Positions 49,490-59,759 are shown, counted from the first letter of the stretch. The stretch is DNA of 64,000 bases from Bin5 sp963662575 (GCA_963662575.1 OY759723.1:868001-932000), one strand, 5' to 3'. The notes: generated by a model from the sequence alone, not told the origin. Numbers and translations: made by a program.

Positions 49490-49661
49490 CTCTTATCCAG
49501 AGAGGCGGAGGGACCGGCCCTGTGAAGCCTCGGCAACCCGGTAGCGGAAGACGAAGGGTCTTCTGTGACGTAGGTGCCAATTCCGGCAGGTAGATTCTGG
49601 AAGATGAGAGGCAGTAGAGTAGTCGGCTACCTCTCGTCTGCGCGACGTGGGGTATTTTTTT
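49490..49661 (+). promoter_or_regulatory. SAM-I (S-box) riboswitch with transcription terminator
   Basis: The aptamer has the conserved S-box features: P1 5' strand CTCTTATC (49490-49497), AGAG..GGAGGGA, GTGAAGCCTCGGCAACC (49522-49538), GGTGCCAATTCC and P1 3' strand GATGAGAG (49603-49610). Downstream a terminator hairpin (TACCTCTCGTC 49628-49638 / GACGTGGGGTA 49644-49654, loop of 5) ends in seven T. The P1 3' strand GATGAGAGG can instead pair with CCTCTCGTC of the terminator (antiterminator). SAM binding would keep P1 closed and let the terminator form, turning off aspartokinase, homoserine dehydrogenase and perhaps asd when methionine/SAM is plentiful. Confidence 0.93.
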
Positions 49662-49685
49662 ACTTATAGAGCGAGTTGAACGCGT

Positions 49686-51146
49686 ATGATTGTGATGAAA
49701 TTTGGCGGGACGTCGGTCGGCACAACCGATTCGATCGATAGCGCGGCCAAGATTGTGGCCGCGGCGGTGGAGAAGCAGGACCAATGCGAAGGCGCCAAGG
49801 AGCGCCCAGACTACGGCGAGGAGAGCCCCGGCGTGCTGGTTGTCGTCAGCGCGATGAGCGGGGTGACCAACACGCTGATCGACGCCGCGCAAGCAGCCGC
49901 GGCGGGCGACGAGACCCCTTACCGCGATGCCCGCAGTCAACTGCTGGTGCGGCACCAGGTGGTGGCCGGTCAGCTGATCGAGGACGGGGTCGAGCGGGCC
50001 GGGCTGGGCAGGCTGTTCGACAACCGCCTGCGCGAGTTCGAGCGGCTGTGCCGCAGCATCACGGTACTCGGTGAACTGACGCAGCGGGGGCTGGATGTGG
50101 TGAGCGGTGTGGGCGAACGGCTGAGCGCGCCGCTGCTGGCGGCTGTGCTGCGGGCAAACGGCGTCAAGGCCCAGTTTGTGGACGCGGGTGAACTTATTAT
50201 TACCGATGACCAGTTCGGCAGCGCCAATCCGCTGATGGAGGCCACGCCGAGCCGGTGCCGGGACAGGCTGCTGCCGATGTTGCAGAGCGGCGTGGTGCCG
50301 GTTGTGACCGGTTTTGTCGGCGCGACCGAGAACGGCGTGCCAACAACGCTGGGGCGGGGCGGCTCCGACTACTCGGCGGCGATTCTGGGCGCGGCCCTCG
50401 ATGCTGACGAGATCCAGATCTGGACGGACGTGGACGGGGTCATGACGGCCGACCCGCGCATTGTTGAAAACGCCCGCTCGATGGATGAGCTTTCCTACGA
50501 GGAGGTGGCTGAATTGGCTTATTACGGCGCCAAGGTGCTGCACCCGAAGACTGTCACGCCGGCGGTTGAGAGCAAGATACCGCTGCGCGTACTGAACACA
50601 TTTAATCCCGCCCACCCTGGCACCAGCATTGTCGAAAAGACGCGGCAGCTGCGGCAGGGCGTGAAGGCGATCACCGCGGTGCGGGAGTTGCGGCTGATTA
50701 CGGTGGCGGGTCGGGGGATGATTGGCGTGCCCGGCATTGCCGCGCGTACTTTCGCGGCGGTGGCGCGGGAGCGCGCCAATGTGCTGATGATCAGCCAGGG
50801 CAGCAGCGAGCAGAGCATCTGCTTTGTGGTGCCCGAGCCGGAGGGCGATGCGGTGATGGCGGCGCTCGAGGCCGAGTTCGCACGCGAGCTGGCCCAGCAC
50901 ATGATCGAAGAGATATCCAACCAGCCGGATATCGTGATCGTGGCGGTGATTGGCGCGGGCATGAAGGGCACGCCCGGCATTGCGGCGCGTGTGTTCAACG
51001 CGCTGGGCGCACGGAACATCAACGTGATCGCCATTGCCCAGGGCTCGAGCGAGGCCAATATCAGCCTCGTCGTCCTGCAGGCCGAGGCCGATGAGGCGCT
51101 CCGCGCAATTCACGACACATTCGAACTTGGAAACGGAGTTGTTTGA
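49686..51146 (+). CDS. lysC: Aspartate kinase
   Basis: A 486-residue enzyme phosphorylating aspartate, the first step to lysine, threonine and methionine. N-terminal 'MIVMKFGGTSVG' and 'GRGGSDYSAAILGAALDADE' mark the kinase domain; 'IWTDVDGVMTADPRIV' follows. Two ACT domains occupy the last 150 residues ('VAGRGMIGVPGIAARTFAAV', 'IGAGMKGTPGIAARVFNALG') and probably bind an end-product amino acid. It lies directly behind the SAM riboswitch and overlaps the homoserine dehydrogenase gene (TGATG), so they are coupled. The N-terminal region has an insert of charged residues (about 37-50). Confidence 0.95.
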   Translation: MIVMKFGGTSVGTTDSIDSAAKIVAAAVEKQDQCEGAKERPDYGEESPGVLVVVSAMSGVTNTLIDAAQAAAAGDETPYRDARSQLLVRHQVVAGQLIEDGVERAGLGRLFDNRLREFERLCRSITVLGELTQRGLDVVSGVGERLSAPLLAAVLRANGVKAQFVDAGELIITDDQFGSANPLMEATPSRCRDRLLPMLQSGVVPVVTGFVGATENGVPTTLGRGGSDYSAAILGAALDADEIQIWTDVDGVMTADPRIVENARSMDELSYEEVAELAYYGAKVLHPKTVTPAVESKIPLRVLNTFNPAHPGTSIVEKTRQLRQGVKAITAVRELRLITVAGRGMIGVPGIAARTFAAVARERANVLMISQGSSEQSICFVVPEPEGDAVMAALEAEFARELAQHMIEEISNQPDIVIVAVIGAGMKGTPGIAARVFNALGARNINVIAIAQGSSEANISLVVLQAEADEALRAIHDTFELGNGVV

Positions 51147-52267
51147 TGGACAACGTCGCTGGCATGTCTGCGGACAAGGCGGAAGAACAGACGAAGCCGC
51201 TCATCCTTTTGGGGCTTGGCGGCGTTGGCCGCGCCTTGATGCATCAAATTGGGGAACAGAGGTCTCTTCATCGCGAGAAGTACAATCTGCGCATCCGCTA
51301 TCTGGCTGTGTGCGATAGCAGCGGCGCAATCGTAGAGCCGGAAGGCGGCTTTACGGACGAGCTTGTGTCTGGGATCTTGCAGCACAAGGAGGAAGGCGGC
51401 GCGCTCGCGTCCCATGCGCTGGGCCAGTCCTGCGAAAGCCCGGAAGCGATCGTTGACGCAGTTGGCAAGCCGGGTACGGTCGTGGTCGACTGCACTGCGT
51501 CGGATGAAACCGCGGGCGCACTATTGCGGGCACTGGAACTGGGCTATCAGGTCGTACTGGCGAACAAGAAGCCGTTGACCGTCGTCCAGGATGTGTATGA
51601 CGGGATCAGCGGTACTTTGAGCCAAGCCCGCTGGGAAACGACGGTGGGCGCGGGTTTGCCGGTGATCGCTACACTTAACCGGCTAGTGTCCAGCGGCGAC
51701 GCGATCGAGCGGATCGCCGGCTCTTTCAGCGGCACGCTCGGCTACTTGATGACCGGTCTGGAAGAGGGCCGCTCGTACAGTGAGACGGTGGCCGAGGCCT
51801 ACCGGCTGGGCTATACCGAGCCGGACCCGCGCGATGATTTGGGGGGCGTCGACGTGGCGCGCAAGGCGCTTATTCTGGCGCGGGGGATCGGCTGGCGTAT
51901 GGATATGGAACAGGTTGAAATCACCGGCCTTTATCCGGAGCGGATGGCCGGCCTGAGCGTTGAGGATTTTCTTGCGGAGTTGCCGTCGTTGGACGAGCAG
52001 TACCGCGCTCAGGTCGAGGGCGCGGCTGCCGAGGGCAAAGTTCTGCGCTATGCGGCTACGCTTTCAGAGGGCGCGTGCAGCGTGGGCCCGACAGCGGTGG
52101 CCAAGGACAGCCCACTGGGGCGTCTCACGGGCACTGACAATCTGGTCGAGCTGTACAGCCGCTGGTACAGCCCCAATCCGCTGGTTATTCAGGGCCGGGG
52201 CGCTGGGGTGGAGGCAACTGCGGCCGGTGTTCTCAGCGATATAGTGGAATTGCATTTCTGTCGTTGA
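51146..52267 (+). CDS. hom: Homoserine dehydrogenase
   Basis: A 373-residue NAD(P)-dependent enzyme reducing aspartate semialdehyde to homoserine. The Rossmann motif is 'ILLGLGGVGRALMHQI'-like near residue 20; 'VVDCTASDETAGALLRALEL', 'VLANKKPLTV', 'ETTVGAGLPVIATLNRLVSS' and 'GSFSGTLGYLMTGLEEGRSY' are the family's catalytic motifs. It lacks the C-terminal ACT domain of longer homoserine dehydrogenases. The ATG at 51146 overlaps the lysC stop. Placed behind a SAM riboswitch, the pair favours the methionine branch. Confidence 0.94.
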   Translation: MDNVAGMSADKAEEQTKPLILLGLGGVGRALMHQIGEQRSLHREKYNLRIRYLAVCDSSGAIVEPEGGFTDELVSGILQHKEEGGALASHALGQSCESPEAIVDAVGKPGTVVVDCTASDETAGALLRALELGYQVVLANKKPLTVVQDVYDGISGTLSQARWETTVGAGLPVIATLNRLVSSGDAIERIAGSFSGTLGYLMTGLEEGRSYSETVAEAYRLGYTEPDPRDDLGGVDVARKALILARGIGWRMDMEQVEITGLYPERMAGLSVEDFLAELPSLDEQYRAQVEGAAAEGKVLRYAATLSEGACSVGPTAVAKDSPLGRLTGTDNLVELYSRWYSPNPLVIQGRGAGVEATAAGVLSDIVELHFCR

Positions 52268-52446
52268 ACTTCAGTTTTAAGTTTCTAGTTTTTAGTAAAC
52301 TGCAGAGCCAAATCCAGTGTGCGAACTCAAACCTTCGTCACTGACACCATTCGGGCTTGTGGTGACGCAACTGGTAGACAGCCGCCGCCATGCTGGCAAG
52401 CCGACACGCCGAAATGAAGACACACGGTCGGTGAGGCATGGTTTTG

Positions 52447-52506
52447 GAGGGGGGCGTTGCGGGGGCGCAGCCCCTGCACAAGGGAGGGCCGAAGGCCCGA
52501 CCGCAC
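52447..52506 (+). repeat. Dispersed hairpin repeat, copy G, with upstream module
   Basis: Core: GCGGGGGC-gca-GCCCCTGC and GGGCC-gaa-GGCCC. The 100 bases before it (52345-52446) align with those before copy E. Downstream are a GGTGGTCAGTGACTG motif (52525-52541) and a doubled GGGGCATTTACA-type unit (52560-52590). It separates hom from asd, so it may affect read-through between them. Confidence 0.85.
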
Positions 52507-52634
52507 AACTGCAGTGGTTAGTGATCGGTGGTCAGTGACTGCGGCGGATGTGAAGAGGGGCGAATTTACAGGGGCATTTACAGGGGCGGAGTCGTTACGA
52601 ATCAGGTAGGTCACAGTTGGGATAGAGGATTTCG

Positions 52635-53765
<1,131 letters not shown>

Positions 53766-53796
53766 CCGCGGCAGTCTTGCGCACCAACCTGAAAAT

Positions 53797-53826
53797 TTTA
53801 CAGATCGACCTGCCATAGGGTAGAAT
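53797..53826 (+). promoter_or_regulatory. Sigma-70-type promoter of the HAD-like gene
   Basis: TTTACA (53797-53802), an 18-base spacer and TAGAAT (53821-53826). It lies 110 bases before the chosen start codon and 32 bases after asd. Confidence 0.6.
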
Positions 53827-53936
53827 CGTGTGAAGTGAAACGGCAGTTATGCGTAGTCAGCTCTTGAATCTTGGTAACGTCATACCTTCGAGTGGAGCGG
53901 ATTTACTCGAAATCAGAGACAAGACCGGGAAATGAA

Positions 53937-55202
53937 ATGGAAGGTGCAGAATTGGCCAACACGCAGACAAGAGAAGCCTATCCGATTGCCGTTGACAACT
54001 TTGGGCTGTCGTCCCTGGATGAGCTTGTCGGCGATCTGATTGTCTATCGCAACCTGGAACCGATCACGCGCAAAGTCCCCGGCCTGAAATCTGCCCGCCA
54101 CCAGCTCGGGTTGGCAACATCTTCCGTGCCCCGTAAACAAGAGAAGTCGTATGCCCAGGTCGCTTTGTGGATCCTGGAGCAGGCCCAGGAACAGCGTAAC
54201 GCCGCGGTTGAAGAGCTGCTCTTCATCGGCGATACCCTTTCCGGTGATGGACATACTTTCCAGGTGATGCGTTCATTGCGTTCGGGGGACGAACCATCGC
54301 TCGACAACGGGGAACTGATCGGGCTTGGGGAGAGTGAGGCGTTGCCCAGCGCCTGCTTTATCGGCAACGAAAGGGCCGGCGAACCGGAGCACTTTACCGC
54401 CAATGACGAAACCGGTATGTTTGAAGCCAACCGCTGGAGCCACTTGGTGGATTGGATCAGTTGGGCGCAGCGGAACGGTTTACGGATAGACGAAAGTACG
54501 GCGGTCGTTCTCGATCTGGACAAGACGGCCATTGGCGCCCGCGGGCGCAACAACCGCGCCATCGATGTGGCGAGGCTGAAGGGTCTGTACCGGACTGTGG
54601 GCAGCCTGCTGGGCGACAAGTTCAACGCCGCGCAGTTCACGCAGCATTATGAAAAACTCAACCGCGCCCACTACCATCACCTGACCGGGGACAACCAGGA
54701 CTATCTGGCCTATATCTGCCTTGTTCTCAACAACGATGGCCTCGATTGCGCGGATTTGCTTGACCGAATTGAAGACGGCGGGGTCCAGACATTTGAGCAG
54801 TTTGTGCGCTATGCCGAGGTCTGTATCGCCGGGGGCGGGCGCGTGGGCGAGGCGATGCGCCAGGCCCATGAAGCGGTCAACACTGCTGTTTCGCAGGGAG
54901 ATCCTACCCCGTTCAAACAGTTCCGGCGCGAGGAGTTTCTGGCAACGTTGGAGCATATGAACAATTTGGCTGATGACGTGCCGGCAGCGGAACGCCTCGC
55001 CCAGGAGATTTGTATCACGCAAGAGGTGCGCGAGGCCGTTCTTTGGCTAAAGGCGCGCGGCTGTCTGATTATCAGCTTCAGCGACAAGCCGGACGAATCT
55101 TCGATTCCTCACCGTACCCGGCACCGGGGCAAGCCGCCGATTCATACGGCTAAAACGCACGCCACCGGCGTCAGCATCGCAGACCGACTGCGTAATCTGT
55201 AA
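53937..55202 (+). CDS. Unrecognised HAD-superfamily-like protein
   Basis: A 421-residue protein from the second of two closely spaced ATGs (53937). The central 'AVVLDLDKTAIGARGRNNRA' (Asp193 and Asp195) has the DxDxT motif of HAD phosphohydrolases, and the C-terminal 'GCLIISFSDKPDESSIP' resembles the motif II/III region. Earlier, 'ELLFIGDTLSGDGHTFQ' has a motif IV-like GDT, so motifs may be circularly ordered or belong to two domains. The middle is helical ('TFEQFVRYAEVCIAGGGRVG'). I cannot name a family. It has its own promoter and lies between asd and ftsH. Confidence 0.7.
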   Translation: MEGAELANTQTREAYPIAVDNFGLSSLDELVGDLIVYRNLEPITRKVPGLKSARHQLGLATSSVPRKQEKSYAQVALWILEQAQEQRNAAVEELLFIGDTLSGDGHTFQVMRSLRSGDEPSLDNGELIGLGESEALPSACFIGNERAGEPEHFTANDETGMFEANRWSHLVDWISWAQRNGLRIDESTAVVLDLDKTAIGARGRNNRAIDVARLKGLYRTVGSLLGDKFNAAQFTQHYEKLNRAHYHHLTGDNQDYLAYICLVLNNDGLDCADLLDRIEDGGVQTFEQFVRYAEVCIAGGGRVGEAMRQAHEAVNTAVSQGDPTPFKQFRREEFLATLEHMNNLADDVPAAERLAQEICITQEVREAVLWLKARGCLIISFSDKPDESSIPHRTRHRGKPPIHTAKTHATGVSIADRLRNL

Positions 55203-55251
55203 CGCACGGTGACGCGTAGCCGGTAACTTCCGCACACTGGTTTCTGGCTTA

Positions 55252-55280
55252 CTGACTTCGGCCTCCTCCTCTGTTATACT
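55252..55280 (+). promoter_or_regulatory. Probable promoter of ftsH
   Basis: CTGACT (55252-55257), a 17-base spacer and TATACT (55275-55280), about 80 bases before the ftsH start codon. Confidence 0.5.
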
Positions 55281-55362
55281 ATATTCGTAAACCTGTCCCG
55301 AATTTCGTGTACCTGTGCAGTTCTGTATCTATGCAGGGCGTCTGACTCTTTGGTATTTCGGT

Positions 55363-57246
55363 ATGATGAATAACGAAAAAAGACCGGACGGCGAACGGCC
55401 GCCGGAAGAAGACCCAAACGAGCGTTATCGGCAGTTGTTCAAACGCAGCTGGATCTGGATCCTGTTGGCGGTCCTGATCTTTTTTGCCTACCGCCTCTTT
55501 ATCAACCCGCCAAGTGCTACCAACAACCTGCTCGGTCTGAACCAGGTTGCCGACTACGTGCGCAACGGCTCTGTCCAACGGCTGGTCGTGCAGGGCGACG
55601 ACATCATCGTCGTAATTTCCGAAAATGACCGGCGCCGCAGCCGCAAAGAGTCTGGCGAGAGCCTGCTCGATTCTCTCAAGACGTTCGGTGTGACCGCAGA
55701 TCAACTGACATCCATTCCGATCGTCGTGGAGCGTGCGCCCAACAGCGGCGCCTTTTTCAACTGGCTGATCATGCTCTTGCCGATGATCCTGATCTTCGGC
55801 TTCTTCATCTTCATAATGCGCCAGGCGGGCGGGGGCGGGCAGAACCGGGCGATGCAGTTCGGACGCAGCCGCGCCAAGAAGATGGAGGACGCCGACCGTC
55901 CCACGGTCACTTTTGAGGATGTGGCGGGTTCGGAGGAGGCCAAACAGGAGTTGCAGGAGGTTGTGGAGTTTCTGAAGGAGCCGGAAAAGTTTGCGGCGCT
56001 GGGCGCGCGCATCCCCAAGGGCGTGCTGATGGTTGGATCGCCGGGCACGGGCAAGACGTTGCTGGCCAAAGCGGTGGCGGGCGAAGCGGGCGCGCCCTTC
56101 TTCAGCATCAGCGGCTCCGAATTTGTGGAAATGTTCGTTGGCGTGGGCGCCAGCCGTGTGCGCGATCTGTTCGAACAGGCGAAGAAGAGCGCGCCGTGTA
56201 TCATCTTCATCGATGAAATCGATGCGGTCGGCCGTCATCGCGGGGCCGGAATGGGCGGCGGCAACGATGAGCGGGAGCAGACGCTCAATCAGATTCTGGT
56301 CGAGATGGACGGTTTCGACAGCGATACGACGGTGATTGTCATCGCCGCGACCAATCGCCCGGATATACTGGACCCGGCGCTGCTGCGACCGGGCCGATTC
56401 GACCGTACGATTGTGGTGGACCGGCCGGACCGACGCGGGCGCGAGGCGATTCTGCATGTGCATGCGCGCGGCAAACCGTTGGGGCCGGATGTCGACCTGA
56501 ACGTGATTTCCAAGCAGACGCCGGGCATGGTTGGCGCGGACCTGGAGAATCTGCTCAATGAGGCGGCGATTCTGACGGCCCGCCGCAACAAGCGCGCGAT
56601 CGGCATGGACGAACTTGTCGAGTCGATTGAACGGGTGATGGCCGGGCCGGCGCGCAAGAGCCGGATACTTAGCGATGAAGAGCGGCGCGTGGTGGCCTAC
56701 CACGAAGCAGGCCACGCGGTGGTGATGGCGCTGCTGGAGCATACCGACGCGGTCGGCAAGATCAGTCTTGTGAGCCGCGGCCAGGCGCTGGGCTACGTCA
56801 TGCCTCTGCCGGATGAGGACCGTCTGCTCAAGAGCAAGGCGGAGTACGAGGATGAACTGGCCGGACTGTTGGGCGGGCGCGTGGCCGAGGAGTTGACTTT
56901 CGAGGAGATCACCACCGGCGCCGCCAACGATTTGGAAAGGGTCACAAAGCTGGCCAAGGCGATGGTCACCCGCTTTGGCATGAGCAAGGTATTGGGCCCG
57001 ATGCAGCTGGTTCAGGCTGATTCCAACCCGTTTCTGGGCATGGACCTGGGCGAACGGCGCTCCTACAGCGAAGATGTGGCGCGTGCCATTGACCGCGAAG
57101 TGCGGCGGATTGTGGAGACCGCATACATGCGGGCCCGGGAAGTTCTGACGACCAATCAGGACAAGCTGGGGCTCCTGGCGGAAACGCTGCTGGAACAGGA
57201 AGTCCTGGAACGGCCCGAGTTCGAGAAGCTGATTTTCAGTAGCTGA
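55363..57246 (+). CDS. ftsH: ATP-dependent zinc metalloprotease FtsH
   Basis: A 627-residue membrane-bound AAA+ protease that degrades damaged membrane and regulatory proteins. Two helices ('SWIWILLAVLIFFAYRLFI' and 'WLIMLLPMILIFGFFIFIM') flank a small periplasmic domain. The AAA module has Walker A 'GSPGTGKT' (225-232; most FtsH proteins have GPPGTGKT), Walker B 'CIIFIDEIDAVGRHRG' and the SRH 'ATNRPDILDPALLRPGRFDR'. The zinc site is 'HEAGH' (447-451), with 'LGGRVAEELTF' downstream. The start at 55363 ('MMNNEKRPDGERPP') is preferred to 55315 by similarity in length, though its ribosome site is weak. Confidence 0.96.
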   Translation: MMNNEKRPDGERPPEEDPNERYRQLFKRSWIWILLAVLIFFAYRLFINPPSATNNLLGLNQVADYVRNGSVQRLVVQGDDIIVVISENDRRRSRKESGESLLDSLKTFGVTADQLTSIPIVVERAPNSGAFFNWLIMLLPMILIFGFFIFIMRQAGGGGQNRAMQFGRSRAKKMEDADRPTVTFEDVAGSEEAKQELQEVVEFLKEPEKFAALGARIPKGVLMVGSPGTGKTLLAKAVAGEAGAPFFSISGSEFVEMFVGVGASRVRDLFEQAKKSAPCIIFIDEIDAVGRHRGAGMGGGNDEREQTLNQILVEMDGFDSDTTVIVIAATNRPDILDPALLRPGRFDRTIVVDRPDRRGREAILHVHARGKPLGPDVDLNVISKQTPGMVGADLENLLNEAAILTARRNKRAIGMDELVESIERVMAGPARKSRILSDEERRVVAYHEAGHAVVMALLEHTDAVGKISLVSRGQALGYVMPLPDEDRLLKSKAEYEDELAGLLGGRVAEELTFEEITTGAANDLERVTKLAKAMVTRFGMSKVLGPMQLVQADSNPFLGMDLGERRSYSEDVARAIDREVRRIVETAYMRAREVLTTNQDKLGLLAETLLEQEVLERPEFEKLIFSS

Positions 57247-57305
57247 CGGAAAGTAACTGATTACGCTTGAATAGCGGCTAGTGCGGGGGCCTCCCTGCCT
57301 GGCCG

Positions 57306-58175
57306 CTAATTGCTTTCCAGGGCCACTGCGATGGCGGCGGCAACGCGGGCGTTGTTGCGCAGCAGAGCCAGATTGGCGTGCAGGCTGCGGTCGCCGGTCA
57401 GTTTGGCGATACGCCGCAGCAGGTAGGGGGTTACCTCGGCTGAGCGCAGACCGGCGGCGGCGCTATCTGCCAGCGCTTGCTCGATCTGCGGTTCAATCTG
57501 CGCGGCGGGAATCTCATCCTCTGCCGGCACAGGCACCGCCACCAGCAGTCCTCCCGCCAAGTCCAGCGCCCGCTTCGCCCGCCAGATGTCGGCTACCTCC
57601 TGGGGAGAGTTACAACAGATATCGACCGGCAGGCCGCTGCCGCGACTGTAGAATGCGGGGAACTCCTCGGTACGGTAGCCGATGACGGTTACGCCGTGCG
57701 TTTCGAGGTATTCGAGCGTGGCCGGCAGGTCCAGTATGGCCTTGGCGCCGGCGCAGACGACGATGAGGGGAGTCTGCGCCAGTTCCTGCAGGTCGGCGCT
57801 GACATCGGTGCTGGGGCCGGGCGTGCGGCTGCGGTGGACGCCGCCGATGCCGCCGGTGGCGAACAGTTCGATGCCGGCGCGGTGGGCGATCCACATGGTG
57901 GCGGCAACTGTGGTGGCCCCGTCCAGCTTGCGGGCGACGACGATGGGCAGGTCGCGGCGGCTGACCTTGCTGACAGGACGATCGGGCGCTGCGGCCAGCC
58001 GCTCGATCTGCTGCGGGCTGAGGCCGGCGATCAGTTCGCCGCGGATGACGCCGACGGTGGCCGGGTCGGCCCCATGCTGGCGGATGATAAGCTCCATTTC
58101 ATGGGCGAGTTTGAGGTTGTCCGGGTAGGGGAGCCCGTGGCTGATTACGGTTGATTCGAGTGCGACCTGTGTCAT
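57306..58175 (-). CDS. psuG: Pseudouridine-5'-phosphate glycosidase
   Basis: A 289-residue enzyme that splits pseudouridine 5'-phosphate into uracil and ribose 5-phosphate. 'ALESTVISHGLPYPDNL' , 'GVIRGELIAGL', 'SRRDLPIVVARKLDGATTVA', 'FATGGIGGVHR' and 'DISADLQELAQTPLIVVCAG'-like segments are all characteristic. Full length. No psuK kinase gene is adjacent; the substrate would have to be phosphorylated by an enzyme encoded elsewhere. It is convergent with ftsH. Confidence 0.94.
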   Translation of the reverse strand: MTQVALESTVISHGLPYPDNLKLAHEMELIIRQHGADPATVGVIRGELIAGLSPQQIERLAAAPDRPVSKVSRRDLPIVVARKLDGATTVAATMWIAHRAGIELFATGGIGGVHRSRTPGPSTDVSADLQELAQTPLIVVCAGAKAILDLPATLEYLETHGVTVIGYRTEEFPAFYSRGSGLPVDICCNSPQEVADIWRAKRALDLAGGLLVAVPVPAEDEIPAAQIEPQIEQALADSAAAGLRSAEVTPYLLRRIAKLTGDRSLHANLALLRNNARVAAAIAVALESN

Positions 58176-58415
58176 GACTGCGGTTTCTAGTTTCCAGTTT
58201 TTAGTTGGCTCGGTGGGCGGTCGTGGGTTGGCTGGTGAGATCTGGGTGGCTGTTTGCTATTGATTCTGCGTTATCGGTAGGGATGTGTCAATTTGGTGGT
58301 TGGTGGAGGGTGCACACGATCAAGCACTGCTTCAGTATTTGCTGCGACTTAGAGGTTTAGAACTGACTCCTGGGAAAAATTGGGGGCTTATATAGTGTAG
58401 TAGCCAAGCGGAAGG

Positions 58416-58988
58416 ATGAGCGACAGGCAGAGAGAAAATCGTACACCGCTACTTATCGCTTTTGCGCTGGCGTTGTCTCTCGAAACGCCATTCGCCGCGC
58501 CTCTTGGGTTTGGTGTTCAGCACGACCCGCGCGATGGTTTCCGGCGTATCGGGAATGGGGTCGGGGAGTTCAAGCGGAGGTCGGCCTACAAGCCGCTTTG
58601 GGCGTGGATCCGTCGACTTTCCCCGAAGATACTCGCCAAAACCAAACTACAGCAAAACAGAACCCCCACGCACCGCGGCGGCTCTTGTTTTGGTTTTGGT
58701 TCCTTTGGTCACTGGGTTTACAACTGCCCCGACGTTCCTTCATACGAGGAAGTTGAGAAGGTTCTGCAAGAACACGAGGAATTCTTTGAGGAGATGAAAG
58801 AGGAAGGGTTGATATGGTCAGCAGATATCAGCAAGTGCCCGCAAGGAGCTTTCATAACCATGTCTCATGGTGGGGAATGGCAAAAGCCACTTGCAAAACA
58901 GATAATGGATGATGCCGGGGCCGGAGATGCAGGACCCTATAGGTTTTTTGGCATTCCTTTAGATTCTTTAATATCTGATACTATCTGA
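58416..58988 (+). CDS. Hypothetical protein (only the C-terminal half looks coding)
   Basis: A 190-codon frame. Residues from about 105 on ('DVPSYEEVEKVLQEHEEFFE', 'MSHGGEWQKPLAKQIMDDAG') look like a real protein, but the first half is unusual in composition and overlaps, in antisense, a 65-codon stretch that reads like the end of another small protein (58449-58646). The true gene may begin later or be a fusion relic. I do not recognise a family. Confidence 0.4.
   Translation: MSDRQRENRTPLLIAFALALSLETPFAAPLGFGVQHDPRDGFRRIGNGVGEFKRRSAYKPLWAWIRRLSPKILAKTKLQQNRTPTHRGGSCFGFGSFGHWVYNCPDVPSYEEVEKVLQEHEEFFEEMKEEGLIWSADISKCPQGAFITMSHGGEWQKPLAKQIMDDAGAGDAGPYRFFGIPLDSLISDTI
58449..58646 (-). pseudogene. 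Relic of a small protein (antisense to the previous frame)
   Basis: The minus strand reads 'RPPLELPDPIPDTPETIARV' followed by 'VLNTKPKRRGEWRFERQ' and a stop at 58449. This looks like the conserved end of small proteins in many bacteria with a 'PDTPEN...PPKKEWRFLK' pattern (from memory). No start codon is present; an in-frame TAG closes it at 58646. It is best read as a fragment. Confidence 0.35.
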
Positions 58989-59005
58989 CACAAGGGGACC
59001 AAGTT

Positions 59006-59455
59006 ATGAAAGCCACGCTCACGACCGCAAAAGGATTTCCAATACACATAGGCATATATGGGGCGTTAATCATTGCGGCAGCCCTCCTATTGCGCGGTGG
59101 AATAGTTGCCTTGCAACCATACTATCGCGCCAACATCAATTTCTTAGATGTTAGCGTTGTCGTGATCTTCGGATTGCCCTTGCTGGAACTAGTAACCCTG
59201 ATTGCCGCATCTTGGCACGTGTCACCGCGCACAAAACGAATCGTCCGCATTGGGCAATTTCTTTTGCCTATCTTGATTATCAATGCAGCATGGCGAGTCA
59301 TTGAATACTTCCAGACATTAGCGGCCTGCGAAATAACAAGCGGCGGTTTTCACGAAGCGTTTTGCGATACTGTAGGGATGCAGGTATTTGTCCATGTTCC
59401 GTTTCTGTTTTTAGGCACAATTGCGCTGTATCGCTTTCACCGCAAAGTTGGATGA
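59006..59455 (+). CDS. Small four-helix membrane protein of unknown function
   Basis: A 149-residue protein with four hydrophobic segments ('IGIYGALIIAAALLLRGGIV', 'VSVVVIFGLPLLELVTLIAA', 'IGQFLLPILIINAAWRVIEY', 'VFVHVPFLFLGTIALYRF'). AAGGGGACC precedes the ATG. No family recognised. GC content is lower than in the core genes. Bases 59456-59713 downstream hold no supported gene. Confidence 0.7.
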   Translation: MKATLTTAKGFPIHIGIYGALIIAAALLLRGGIVALQPYYRANINFLDVSVVVIFGLPLLELVTLIAASWHVSPRTKRIVRIGQFLLPILIINAAWRVIEYFQTLAACEITSGGFHEAFCDTVGMQVFVHVPFLFLGTIALYRFHRKVG

Positions 59456-59713
59456 GGAGAAAGAGCCTATCACAAATTCTCCGACCCATCACTCTCCACC
59501 ATGATGTAGTAGAACTGCTGCTCAGATCAGAACCCTACACAAGAAACTTCTGCGCCTCCAGGACCTCCAAGGCTCGCGGCGTCGTTAAAGCCAACGCCGC
59601 CAAAACAGCCCTACACCGCATCGTCCAAGCCAACAAGGTCTTCCAACACCTCCGGGACCAAGCCAGCACGATCCTGCACGAACTGCCCTCCTAACCCCAC
59701 CCCAAAACAAGAA

Positions 59714-59732
59714 CCGCCACGTTCCGTGACGG
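59714..59732 (-). terminator. Terminator-type hairpin 1 (CCGTCACG family)
   Basis: On the minus strand CCGTCACG-gaa-CGTGGCGG (8-bp stem, one G-T pair) is followed by TTCTTGTTTT. It lies downstream of the 41-residue membrane protein gene. Near-copies occur at 60035-60053 and 60538-60556. Confidence 0.65.
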
Positions 59733-59759
59733 CCTCTCCCAACTCTCTGAAAATAAGCC

